Source: a virus
Strand: one strand, 5' to 3'
DNA length: 41,992 bases
IMG/VR virus record: IMGVR_UViG_3300034082_001128
Location: 1 to 41,992 of that record
In this document: in pieces, positions 15,166 through 22,600 of the stretch
Layout of the letters: every line of letters begins with the position of its first letter
Numbering within the stretch: position 1 is the stretch's first letter
Program-made: the position numbers and the translations under genes
The notes under the pieces: generated by a model
What the model was told of the DNA's origin: nothing
Databases searched by the model: none
Seen by the model: the letters and a program-made list of their open reading frames with translations, nothing else

Positions 15166-15195
15166 ATTATATAGTATTTCTACTAATCAGGTCAA
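15166..15195 (-). promoter_or_regulatory. Sigma70 promoter of the porin
   Basis: Minus strand TTGACC, 18-bp spacer, TATAAT, 42 nt before the ATG. The -35 abuts the tmRNA terminator's U-tract. Confidence 0.65.
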
Positions 15196-15224
15196 TAAAA
15201 AAGCGGCTACGAATAGCCGCTTTT
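15193..15224 (-). terminator. Terminator of tmRNA
   Basis: Minus strand AAAAGCGGCTA-4 nt-TAGCCGCTTTT followed by TT. An 11-bp stem and U-run. Confidence 0.85.
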
Positions 15225-15580
15225 GGTGGTTTAGGTTACAAGGTATAACTACCTCGGACCGCTGTTTTTTAGGCAGCTAGGGCAAATCTGCTTTCATTAG
15301 CAGCACCGCGAACGGTGTTACCAGTGAAGCTCATTGCGCTGAAGTCAAATGTATCTGCGTTTGCATTTACGAGTTTTGCTTGATTAACGGTCATCGCCTA
15401 CCGTGTTGCCGTCTCTATTATCTCACCCTGTCGAAACCATGGCAGGCCCATTATAAAGTACACTCAGCTTTCGCCTTGCTTCCAGAATACTCGGATCGGA
15501 GTATACTTTATGGTGGACCTGGCGGGAGTCGAACCCGCGTCCAGAATGCCTTCACTTTGAAGGGATTACAACAATTCCTT
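15225..15580 (-). ncRNA. ssrA: Circularly permuted (two-piece) tmRNA
   Basis: In transcription order the T-arm and 3' acceptor come first: GGACGCGGGTTCGACTCCCG, then the CAGGTCC acceptor strand with CCA ending at 15511. A 61-nt spacer (15450-15510) follows, then the 5' end GGGCCTG at 15449, TGGTTTCGACAGGG, and the tag frame. GGGCCTG pairs fully with CAGGTCC including the G3-U70-type wobble used by alanyl-tRNA synthetase. The spacer arms TAAAGTA and TACTTTA extend the stem, as expected in a precursor trimmed into acceptor and coding pieces. This order is known from alphaproteobacteria, some cyanobacteria and some betaproteobacteria. The 5' edge (about 15580) and coding-piece 3' edge (about 15235) are approximate. 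Confidence 0.92.
15269..15364 (-). other. tmRNA tag reading frame, possibly 31 codons
   Basis: The stop TAA is at 15269-15271 and the frame ends ...ESRFALAA, a normal ClpXP-type degron. The best resume site is TAAAT followed by GCA at 15362-15364, matching the UAnnn-GCA context of other tmRNAs. That gives a 31-residue tag starting ANADTFDFSA. A shorter tag starting AANES is conceivable but has no such context. The frame also holds the stem CACCG-TTCG-CGGTG. Confidence 0.6.
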
Positions 15581-15652
15581 ACATGAAAACTTCAATCAAA
15601 ACAAATATAACAATTAAAATTGCTACAATGATCTGATACGCTTTCATATTAT

Positions 15653-15856
15653 TTACGCAGGCTGGATATTACTAGCCTGCTGTCCTTTCTGACCCTGAGT
15701 TACTTCAAACCTTACACTTTGTCCTTCTTGTAGGCTCTTGAAGCCACTCGAACTAATCTGTGAAAAGTGAGCAAATAAGTCTGCGCCACCATCGTCCGGC
15801 GTAATGAATCCAAAACCTTTGGCGTCGTTAAACCATTTTACTTTTCCTGTTACCAT
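15653..15856 (-). CDS. Cold-shock protein (CspA family)
   Basis: 67 aa OB-fold. RNP1 KGFGFITP and RNP2 DLFAHFSQI, with the opening [13 protein letters not shown]. Binds single-stranded RNA/DNA as an RNA chaperone. AAGGA precedes the ATG. It sits immediately upstream of the tmRNA and could be co-transcribed with it, since no separate tmRNA promoter is evident. Confidence 0.95.
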   Translation of the reverse strand: MVTGKVKWFNDAKGFGFITPDDGGADLFAHFSQISSSGFKSLQEGQSVRFEVTQGQKGQQASNIQPA

Positions 15857-15900
15857 TTTACTTTTTTCCTTGTGTTAAAAATGTTTATCTGTGTGTGTGA

Positions 15901-16320
15901 TTAGAATTGATTGTTAAACCAACCAATCTTTTTACCTTCTGCAATGCGTTTTTCATATTCTTGGACACTACCTGGCCATCTCCAGGCCCAAATTGCTACC
16001 AAGCACATAAAGGCTGCTGTGTATAGTATACCACGATGGGGTACATTTGTCAACCACATGATAGCCAAACTACTGCTCATCATGGCCAACATGAAATATT
16101 TCATTTTGTTTGGGAATACCCTACGTTCACCCCAATTGGTAAGAAATGGGCCAAACAGTTTGTGATTATATAACCAGGCATGCATCTTTGGCGATCCCTT
16201 GGCAAAGCAGTATGCGGCAAATACAACAAATATGCTGTAGGGGATGCCGGGAGTGATTACTCCAACATAGGCCATGCCAAGGCTTAGAAATCCTAGTATT
16301 TTCCAAAATAGTTTTTTCAT
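15901..16320 (-). CDS. DUF454 inner-membrane protein (YbaN-like)
   Basis: 139 aa. Membrane helices near residues 5-40 and 73-112. The family block is GxITPGIPYSIFVVFAAYCFAKGSPKMHAWLYNHKLFGPFLTNW. YbaN/DUF454 proteins are widespread in Proteobacteria with no settled function. The start is one base after the stop of the M15 peptidase gene, so it is probably read from the structural operon above. Confidence 0.85.
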   Translation of the reverse strand: MKKLFWKILGFLSLGMAYVGVITPGIPYSIFVVFAAYCFAKGSPKMHAWLYNHKLFGPFLTNWGERRVFPNKMKYFMLAMMSSSLAIMWLTNVPHRGILYTAAFMCLVAIWAWRWPGSVQEYEKRIAEGKKIGWFNNQF

Positions 16321-16321
16321 G

Positions 16322-17302
16322 TTATGATGCCACCACGCGGTTAGGTACTGAGGCCACGATGATGTCTTCGTGGAGGTTTACTGTAAATTTGCCGCCGGCA
16401 GCACCATTCAGCGTAGCCAGTTTATTGATAGGTTTTCCGATTCTCACTGATTGTCCTCCGTACGGTAATCCAGGTATGGCGTAACTGATATGTATCCAAA
16501 CAGTATCCCTTACTAGATATTCCAGCAATAATTGATCATAGGGTATGTTCTTTTCGATCCAAACAGCTATCTCATAGTATTTGTGAGCTGGCACACCCCT
16601 AAACTGAAGGTCGGCTGCCTGACCTGTGCCATGTTGTGCCTGGCCTTTTCCTTGACGATATGAATTGGTGATCAACATATTAGGATATTTTGCTTTGATA
16701 GGCTCAAGAATATTTAATGCTAATCCTGCCAGATTGTTTACAATATTTTGAACAGGCAATCCTCTTACATTATCTGCCAGCTGAGGAATAGTTCGAGGAA
16801 ATGTGACGTTTTTTATCGCTTGGCCAAGTGTAAATCCGTTAGGAGTTAATTTTGTGGCATAGGTAAGATCGCCTGTTACTGCTGATACAGGCCTGCCTGG
16901 AACTGGAGGAGATGGAGGTGTTCCTGGTCCCTTAGGTGTAGGAGTAGTAGTCAATGTCTTATATTGTGCCGCAGTAATTCTGCCTTCTGCTAGAAATCTG
17001 TCTGCTTCTACTTTACCAGCAGTGTTGTCATCATCACCTTCCACATTCTGCACAGCTGAAGTCACAGTAACAAAAGGCACTGCCGGCGGTGCAGATGCTC
17101 CACCTGTGCTGGCAGCGTCGTATAGTGCAATTAAAACACCGTTGGCATAGACATTAACAGCATCATAGACTGGTTCAACTCGTCCATTGGTACCAAACCT
17201 TAATCCTACTATGGAATTAAAGTTATGTTTGTGTGGTACTAGATAGTGTCCGCCCGCGGTTGACGAATCTGCTACTACCGGATTAATTGTTGGGGTTGCC
17301 AC
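16322..17302 (-). CDS. Virion-type protein with M15 peptidase domain
   Basis: 326 aa. The N-terminal ~130 residues are a strand-rich phage domain, then a Pro/Thr-rich linker (TTTPTPKGPGTPPSPPVPG). The C-terminal half is an M15-like zinc peptidase: NSYRQGKGQAQHGTGQAADLQF carries the His and Asp ligands and VWIHISY the second His. M15 enzymes cut D-Ala-containing peptide bonds in peptidoglycan. The architecture suggests a tail-associated wall-penetrating enzyme rather than the endolysin. It follows the 221-aa repeat protein by 2 bp. Confidence 0.78.
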   Translation of the reverse strand: MATPTINPVVADSSTAGGHYLVPHKHNFNSIVGLRFGTNGRVEPVYDAVNVYANGVLIALYDAASTGGASAPPAVPFVTVTSAVQNVEGDDDNTAGKVEADRFLAEGRITAAQYKTLTTTPTPKGPGTPPSPPVPGRPVSAVTGDLTYATKLTPNGFTLGQAIKNVTFPRTIPQLADNVRGLPVQNIVNNLAGLALNILEPIKAKYPNMLITNSYRQGKGQAQHGTGQAADLQFRGVPAHKYYEIAVWIEKNIPYDQLLLEYLVRDTVWIHISYAIPGLPYGGQSVRIGKPINKLATLNGAAGGKFTVNLHEDIIVASVPNRVVAS

Positions 17303-17304
17303 CT

Positions 17305-17970
17305 TTAGAAATCCTTAGGTAAATCTTTTATTTTATTAAAATAATCTATAAATTCTGGAAAAGAGACTTGCTCAGGTCCTGCATTTTCAAGGTATAATTT
17401 ATAGGTTGAAATTAACCCAATCCAATCTTGTGGTCCTTTCATATGTATGCCAGCACCCTTGGATCGATCATAAATTCCTGCAAGGGATACTGCAGAATTT
17501 TCAGATGCTCTTGCGGTGTCTTCAGATGCTTGAGCAATATCCGATAATATTGTTCCGATGGTGGTTGACCCAGGAGCTATGGCAACAGACATGTCAGTGA
17601 GCGATTGTGCAGAATTTTCAGATGCTCTTGCGGCATCTTCAGATGCTTGAGCAATATCCGATAATATTGCTCCGATGGTGGTTGACCCAGGAGTTATAGC
17701 AGCATACATCGATGATAGTATTGAATTTTGAATAGATGACTGAGTCGCTAGATCGGTTAATTTATCAGACACATTATCTATTTTATCAGCAATAAATGCC
17801 ATACTCAATGACACCTGTTCTAACGCTGTTACAATTCTAATTAAATGAGGACTATAGTCATAAGCAATTGCATTATTGGCAGTTGCTCCTGTACCTGCAG
17901 AAGAGGTGGTGAGCACTGCCGCTACAGGAGCAGTTGGTGTTGTAGGTAATAATGAACTGTCGTTGGCCAT
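17305..17970 (-). CDS. Fibrous repeat protein, probably virion
   Basis: 221 aa, low-complexity N-terminus, then helical. It contains a 39-residue tandem repeat (period: PGSTTIG.ILSDIAQASED.ARASENSA.SL), copies at about residues 92-130 and 131-169. Regular A/S/L spacing suggests a trimeric coiled coil as in tail fibres. A late box lies 17 nt upstream. It may be structurally linked to the M15 protein made from the same mRNA. Confidence 0.7.
   Translation of the reverse strand: MANDSSLLPTTPTAPVAAVLTTSSAGTGATANNAIAYDYSPHLIRIVTALEQVSLSMAFIADKIDNVSDKLTDLATQSSIQNSILSSMYAAITPGSTTIGAILSDIAQASEDAARASENSAQSLTDMSVAIAPGSTTIGTILSDIAQASEDTARASENSAVSLAGIYDRSKGAGIHMKGPQDWIGLISTYKLYLENAGPEQVSFPEFIDYFNKIKDLPKDF
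17492..17580 (-). repeat. 89-bp direct repeat, copy 2
   Basis: Nearly identical to 17609-17697, offset 117 bp (39 codons), with about three mismatches. Intragenic duplication in the fibre-like gene. Confidence 0.9.
17609..17697 (-). repeat. 89-bp direct repeat, copy 1
   Basis: Partner of 17492-17580. In-frame copies allow length change by recombination. Confidence 0.9.
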
Positions 17971-17987
17971 AGTACTTTCCTAAACTA

Positions 17988-17994
17988 GTATTTA
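17988..17994 (-). promoter_or_regulatory. Late promoter box
   Basis: TAAATACTAG, 17 nt before the repeat-protein ATG. Confidence 0.55.
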
Positions 17995-18282
17995 AGCCAG
18001 TGCAATGCCGGTGGTTGACTGGATAAATTGATCAGCAAATGACTTGTCTGTGGCTTCTGCTACTGTTACTGTTGTTTTTAACAGTTTGATTTCTTTGTCA
18101 GGATTCACAGTAAACAAATAGGGCATTAATCCTGGACCTTTTGGTCCCATGCCAATCACTTGTGGATTTTTTAGTTTGTAGTATGCAGCACCGTCTTCAA
18201 CTAATTTAGCAACAATTTCCTCGCCGCTGGTTAGTTTTAATGTAATAACTTCACCTTCTGATACGCCTTTGTCGATTAACAT
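17992..18282 (-). CDS. Sm-like phage protein
   Basis: 96 aa. The first ~50 residues (GEVITLKLTSGEEIVAKLVEDGAAYYKLKNPQVI) have the strand order of an Sm/LSm fold, followed by LMPYLFTVNPDKEIKLLKTTVTV and an alpha tail ending QSTTGIALA. Homologous small proteins recur in T4-like marine phages. Whether it binds RNA like Hfq is untested. Last gene of the RNR-glutaredoxin operon, 2 bp after grx. Confidence 0.65.
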   Translation of the reverse strand: MLIDKGVSEGEVITLKLTSGEEIVAKLVEDGAAYYKLKNPQVIGMGPKGPGLMPYLFTVNPDKEIKLLKTTVTVAEATDKSFADQFIQSTTGIALA

Positions 18283-18284
18283 GT

Positions 18285-18509
18285 TTATCCTTGTAAATGT
18301 TGTTTAAGTTCTGTAAATCCGCCAATCAAATTTCCATCTAAGAAAATCTGTGGCACAGTTCTTGCGTTGGGAACAGCTTCTAAAAGCTCTTCTTTGCTGT
18401 AACCATCTCCGATCTTACGTTCTTCGTATTTAATACCTCTTTGTGTTAGCAGGGCTTTGGCCTGATCACAATAGGGGCAATTATACTTGCTCCATACGAT
18501 AGCTGTCAT
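18285..18509 (-). CDS. Glutaredoxin
   Basis: 74 aa thioredoxin fold with CPYC at residues 11-14, TVPQIF (cis-Pro) and GGFTEL for glutathione binding. It supplies electrons to the class Ia RNR encoded two genes above, as T4 NrdC does. Confidence 0.93.
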   Translation of the reverse strand: MTAIVWSKYNCPYCDQAKALLTQRGIKYEERKIGDGYSKEELLEAVPNARTVPQIFLDGNLIGGFTELKQHLQG

Positions 18510-18522
18510 TATATTTCCTTTG

Positions 18523-18690
18523 TTAATTTGAATAAATCACAGCACCTTTTTTGTCCGTGACTCGAACCAACAACACACCTTTACGTTTGTACTGTAGAGC
18601 AGCACTGATAGCTGCCTGCTCGCTGTTATAAGTTCCTATAACGATCCAGCTTTCGTAAGGTGAGTTGCGTTTGTACTGTGCTTTAAACAT
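18523..18690 (-). CDS. Small conserved protein in RNR operon
   Basis: 55 aa, beginning MFKAQYKRNSPYESW and ending VTDKKGAVIYSN. The pattern is strand-helix-strand (QYK.., EQAAISAALQYKRKG, VLLVRVTD). It fills the gap between nrdB and glutaredoxin with 3-13 bp spacers, as similar small genes do in other T4-like marine phages. Function unknown; a link to RNR is inferred only from position. Confidence 0.7.
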   Translation of the reverse strand: MFKAQYKRNSPYESWIVIGTYNSEQAAISAALQYKRKGVLLVRVTDKKGAVIYSN

Positions 18691-18693
18691 ATA

Positions 18694-19794
18694 TTATATA
18701 GCAGGTAATGCATCGTAGTCAAGATTTTCGCTCATCACACCGATTACATAGTTAGTGCTTTCGCTTTCTTGTAGAGCTGTTTGTTTTTTGCTAGTATCAA
18801 CGTGTTTGTTAAACCAAGGAATTGGAGTTGATCTCGGAGCAGCTTGCTGATATTTTATTCCAATTTCTTTAAGTGCAGATACTGCTGTGTAGTCCACAAA
18901 GTCTTTTAAAATATTGGCATTCAATCCAATCACTGGCCCTTTGTTAAACAAGTAGTCAGCCCATTCTTTTTCTTCACGTATGACATCTAGATACAATGCG
19001 TATACTTCAGACTCACATTCTGCTTTGACTTCAACAAAGCGATGGTCTTCTTTGACCACTTGATTAATTAAGAACGCTGTCCAGCCTTTGTGTAACAGTT
19101 CGTCTTGTAGGATCAATTGGATGATGTTGCCATTGCCCATGAAGATCTTGTTCTCTACCATTGCAAGGCTTGTAGCAAAGCTAACCATAAAGCGGAATGC
19201 TTCCAAAGCATACGATGCATGTAGTGCCATCCAAATTGCTCGGATATATTCTTTTTCTGGAATTGTTTCGCCTAATTGTTTACGACAGTTGATAACGTGT
19301 AATGCTTCATAGTAGTTGCCAACACTTGATGCCATATCCACAATTTCTTTGGTATCATGTATGGTGTTGAACACATCTTTGGGCACGTTGTAGATGTTAC
19401 GGATAATATGGCTGTAACTCTTTGAATGAATGTTTGTTTCAAAGAATGTCCAATTGTACACCAGTGCTTCCAATTCAGGCAAGCTGATCACCGGCATAAA
19501 GATTTGACTTGGTCCACGTCCTTGCAAACTATCCAATGCTGTTTGGCGTAACAGGTTACTAGTAAAGATGTGCTTGACAGCATCACTGGCATCCTTGAAA
19601 TCGTTTGAGTCTTTAGTGAGACTGATCTCTTCTGGTTGCCAGAAGAAGCCACGTGCTGTTGCTTCAAAGTCTGCTATCTTTTTATACTTGACTTCTTCAA
19701 ATCGTTGAATAGTAACCGGGCCTGCTGGATCCAGAAACATCTTACGATTTAGATAGTCTGTCTTTGTGTTTAAATTGTATTGTGCTTTGCTCAT
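18694..19794 (-). CDS. nrdB: Ribonucleotide reductase class Ia, small subunit
   Basis: 366 aa from MSKAQYNLNTK. The ATG overlaps the nrdA stop (ATGA) and GCGAGG lies before it. Di-iron ligands are present: LDSLQGR, FFETNIHSKSY, ALEAFRFMV, QDELLHKGW. The radical Tyr is in HSKSYSH. Compared with E. coli NrdB (ETIHSRSY) there is one extra residue, Asn, between the ligand Glu and His. The C-terminus SENLDYDALPAI should dock on NrdA. It makes the tyrosyl radical for dNTP synthesis. Confidence 0.96.
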   Translation of the reverse strand: MSKAQYNLNTKTDYLNRKMFLDPAGPVTIQRFEEVKYKKIADFEATARGFFWQPEEISLTKDSNDFKDASDAVKHIFTSNLLRQTALDSLQGRGPSQIFMPVISLPELEALVYNWTFFETNIHSKSYSHIIRNIYNVPKDVFNTIHDTKEIVDMASSVGNYYEALHVINCRKQLGETIPEKEYIRAIWMALHASYALEAFRFMVSFATSLAMVENKIFMGNGNIIQLILQDELLHKGWTAFLINQVVKEDHRFVEVKAECESEVYALYLDVIREEKEWADYLFNKGPVIGLNANILKDFVDYTAVSALKEIGIKYQQAAPRSTPIPWFNKHVDTSKKQTALQESESTNYVIGVMSENLDYDALPAI

Positions 19795-22127
19795 AGTTTG
19801 CATGCCTCGCAGTCTTCGTCTTCTTCTATGATTTCACGCTCGTTGTGGAATCCGTTGTAATGAACTTCTGGTGTTCGTTGTTCTTGTCTACTACCGGCCT
19901 TGTTGATTAGGCTGTAGTAGAATGTTTTCAATCCCCATACATGTGCCTGCATCAAGTTCTTGGCAATCAATGTGGTGGGCACTTTGCGATCCGCAAAGTG
20001 TGCTGGGTTGTAGAATGTATTGGTTGAGATACTTTGATCAACATAAGCTGCCAAGACCGCTGCTGTTTTAATATAACCGTCACAGTCTTTCTGTTCCCAC
20101 ATCAGTTGATATTTGTGTTTCAATCTATTGTATTCCGGAACTACCTGTGTGAATGATCCTGCCTTGCTTTCTTTAGTAGAAATCAAACTCATAGGCATTT
20201 CAATACCATTGGTTGAATTGATAACTACAGAACTAGACTCCACGGGTGCAATGGCCATTAGAGTGGCATTCCGCACACCGTGTAATATCATTTCTTGTCG
20301 TAGTGGTTCCCAGTCAAGTTCTGGTGCAAAGTCAGTGAGCTCGTTTACTCCTCTGGCTCTTCTTTCCCAAGGGAACTCTCCCTTGCCGTATCTGGTGTGA
20401 TCGGAATCTTTGCAGCGTCCTCTTTCTTTCGCCATTTCGACCGTGGCCTCTGTAAGGTAAAAGGCTTGATGCTCCATCCAAACTTTAACTTCTGCCAGTG
20501 CGTCTTTGTCGCCATATTTTATTCCCCTTCTTGCATGCCAATAAGCAAGGTTAGTTACACCAATGCCTAAGGGTTGAATTTCGTCGTTGCTCAACTTGCT
20601 TTGAATACTCAAAAAATCTTGATAGTCCAAAATGTTGCACAAACTACGTTGTAGTATGCGACATGCACGGCGCATGTCTTCTGGGTTACGGAACGCACCC
20701 CAGTTGATGGATCCCAGTGTACATAACGCTATGCGTCCTGTCTCGTCGTCTAGTCTTTTGAATGAACGAGTTGGTAGTAAGATCTCACAGCACAGGTTAC
20801 TTTGATATATGGTATGATATTCTGGATCAAAAGGACCCTGCTCCATAACATTGTCAATAAACACCAAATAGATGCGACCTGTATCTGTACGCTCCTTGAG
20901 AATGCCTGACTTGAATACTTCTTCAGCACTCATTGTTTTCTTGCGCAAGTCTTTGCGTTTTTCGTATTTTACATATAGCTCTTCGAATCTCTGTGTGTTT
21001 TTATAAAATGCTTCATACAGGTCGGGAACTTCATTAGGATCAAAGAATGTTATGTTTTCTTTGTTTTTAAAGCGTCTCCAGAAGAATGCCGAGAGTACGA
21101 CACCATAGTCCATATGGCGGACTCTAGTTTCGTCTGTGCCTTGATTATTCTTAAGCACGATGAGATCATCAAACTGTAGATGCCATATGGGATAAAACAC
21201 AGTAGCTGACGCATTGCGGATACCACCCTGACTGCATGAACGTAAATCACCGAACCATTTTTTCAGGAACGGTATCATACCTGTGTGTTGAATCTCCCCA
21301 CCTCTGATGGGACTGCCCAACGAGCGCAGACGTCCTATCTCCAAGCCAATGCCAGCACGTTTGCTGGCATACTTGGCCATCATCTCACCACTAGCAAAAA
21401 TGGAGTCAAGGTCATCATCACTGCGAATGAGCACACAACTAGAAAACTGCTTAGTGGGAGTGCCAAGGCCAGCAAGAACAGGAGTAGCGAGAGTAAATAG
21501 ACCGTCTGAAGCTGCATTGTAATATTCCTTGATTAGTTTCATTCTAGCTGTGTTGGGTTCTTCTTTGTGAAACACAGTGGCCGCTGCTATCATATATCGG
21601 ATCTGAGGTGTTTCATAGATTTCTTTGGTGGCACGATTCTTTACTAGATATTTTTCAATCAATTGTTCGATGGCTGCATAAGAATATTCTTCATCTTTAG
21701 CATGGTCCAGCATTTCGTGCATACGGTTCCAGTCGTCTTCACTGTACCATTCTAACAATTCGTTGGTGTAGAGCCCCACTGATACATTCTTCTTTACAAT
21801 GTCATAGAGGTGGGGAGGTGTGTAACTGCCATACACATCCTTCCTCAACATGCTGAGTCTTTGTTTACCTGCTACGAATTGGTAATTGGTGTTGCCTACA
21901 TCTGGATTTGATTCAACATCAATTAGATCCACTATGGCTCTTAGGGTAAGGCCATCTATCTCTTCTGTGGTGATGTTGTCATAAAAATGAGGTTGTGCTT
22001 TGATCTCTATCATTGACTGACTAACATCAGCAATGCCTTGACAAACTTTCGCTACCTGCGCCTGCCATTTTTCTACTGCCAACGGCTCTTTATTGCCGTT
22101 TCTTTTAATAACTGTAATGCTTGTCAT
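19791..22127 (-). CDS. nrdA: Ribonucleotide reductase class Ia, large subunit
   Basis: 778 aa, full length. N-terminal ATP-cone (VIKRNGNKEPLAVEKWQAQVAKVC). Active-site cysteines: FSSCVLIRSDDD, NLCCEILLP (Cys and Glu of the radical site) and CTLGSINW. The radical-transfer pair is FYYSL. The C-terminal redox pair is CEACKL, which glutaredoxin recharges. It reduces NDPs to dNDPs for phage DNA synthesis. The ATP-cone implies normal dATP feedback. It leads the operon nrdA-nrdB-55 aa-grx-Sm-like. Confidence 0.97.
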   Translation of the reverse strand: MTSITVIKRNGNKEPLAVEKWQAQVAKVCQGIADVSQSMIEIKAQPHFYDNITTEEIDGLTLRAIVDLIDVESNPDVGNTNYQFVAGKQRLSMLRKDVYGSYTPPHLYDIVKKNVSVGLYTNELLEWYSEDDWNRMHEMLDHAKDEEYSYAAIEQLIEKYLVKNRATKEIYETPQIRYMIAAATVFHKEEPNTARMKLIKEYYNAASDGLFTLATPVLAGLGTPTKQFSSCVLIRSDDDLDSIFASGEMMAKYASKRAGIGLEIGRLRSLGSPIRGGEIQHTGMIPFLKKWFGDLRSCSQGGIRNASATVFYPIWHLQFDDLIVLKNNQGTDETRVRHMDYGVVLSAFFWRRFKNKENITFFDPNEVPDLYEAFYKNTQRFEELYVKYEKRKDLRKKTMSAEEVFKSGILKERTDTGRIYLVFIDNVMEQGPFDPEYHTIYQSNLCCEILLPTRSFKRLDDETGRIALCTLGSINWGAFRNPEDMRRACRILQRSLCNILDYQDFLSIQSKLSNDEIQPLGIGVTNLAYWHARRGIKYGDKDALAEVKVWMEHQAFYLTEATVEMAKERGRCKDSDHTRYGKGEFPWERRARGVNELTDFAPELDWEPLRQEMILHGVRNATLMAIAPVESSSVVINSTNGIEMPMSLISTKESKAGSFTQVVPEYNRLKHKYQLMWEQKDCDGYIKTAAVLAAYVDQSISTNTFYNPAHFADRKVPTTLIAKNLMQAHVWGLKTFYYSLINKAGSRQEQRTPEVHYNGFHNEREIIEEDEDCEACKL

Positions 22128-22155
22128 TTATCGTTCTCTGTTTTATCGTTGTGAG

Positions 22156-22162
22156 GTATTTA
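22156..22162 (-). promoter_or_regulatory. Late-type box before nrdA
   Basis: TAAATAC, 28 nt before the nrdA ATG. Odd for a gene expected to be early. Confidence 0.45.
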
Positions 22163-22600
22163 TTGCAATTTGCTAACTGCGTATATTGTCTTGGTATCGA
22201 GGTGTTTAAGTTGTTCTGCGCTTACTACTGTGCCATATTCAAGGTTAAGAACCTGTTCGTTTCCGACTACTAACATGTATTGGTGTTGTTTCTTTTGTGG
22301 ACACATAGACATATGTATCTCACAATTGGTATCAATAAACCGCTGTGTTAATTTAATAGTATACAGCATTCCTAGCACTAATGCAAGATCATCCAGCCTA
22401 AGATCCAGCATGAGATGCCATGGATCGGGCCATTCTGTGGGGAGTTGTGGATCTAAGTATGGACTTACAAAAGGTGCATGACACCAAAGTTCAGCAACAT
22501 CTTCCAATGGGGTTGGACTTGTTTCTAAACTTTCTCTAAACTGTCGCCAAGCTGCTAGTCTTTTGGTTCCATACTCATCAAACACCGTAGGCCACATCAT
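22160..22600 (-). CDS. Conserved phage protein, unknown
   Basis: 146 aa from MMWPTVFDEYGTKRL. Trp/Pro-rich (WCHAPFVSPYLDPQLPTEWPDPWHLMLD), then helical (LALVLGMLYTIKLTQRF) and a strand-rich end. It overlaps the tail-spike stop by 23 bp and is translated from the same mRNA, so a chaperone or small tail part is possible. A start one codon later cannot be excluded. Confidence 0.7.
   Translation of the reverse strand: MMWPTVFDEYGTKRLAAWRQFRESLETSPTPLEDVAELWCHAPFVSPYLDPQLPTEWPDPWHLMLDLRLDDLALVLGMLYTIKLTQRFIDTNCEIHMSMCPQKKQHQYMLVVGNEQVLNLEYGTVVSAEQLKHLDTKTIYAVSKLQ

Noticed and set aside
15380-15586. 68-codon plus-strand frame across the tmRNA
   Set aside because: It contains the translated T-arm complement (GPGGSRTRV), a classic false gene over tmRNA/tRNA.
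15579-15647. 22-codon hydrophobic frame after the cold-shock gene
   Set aside because: MKAYQIIVAILIVIF... could be a membrane peptide, but there is no SD and it runs up to the tmRNA acceptor piece. Too weak to call as a gene.
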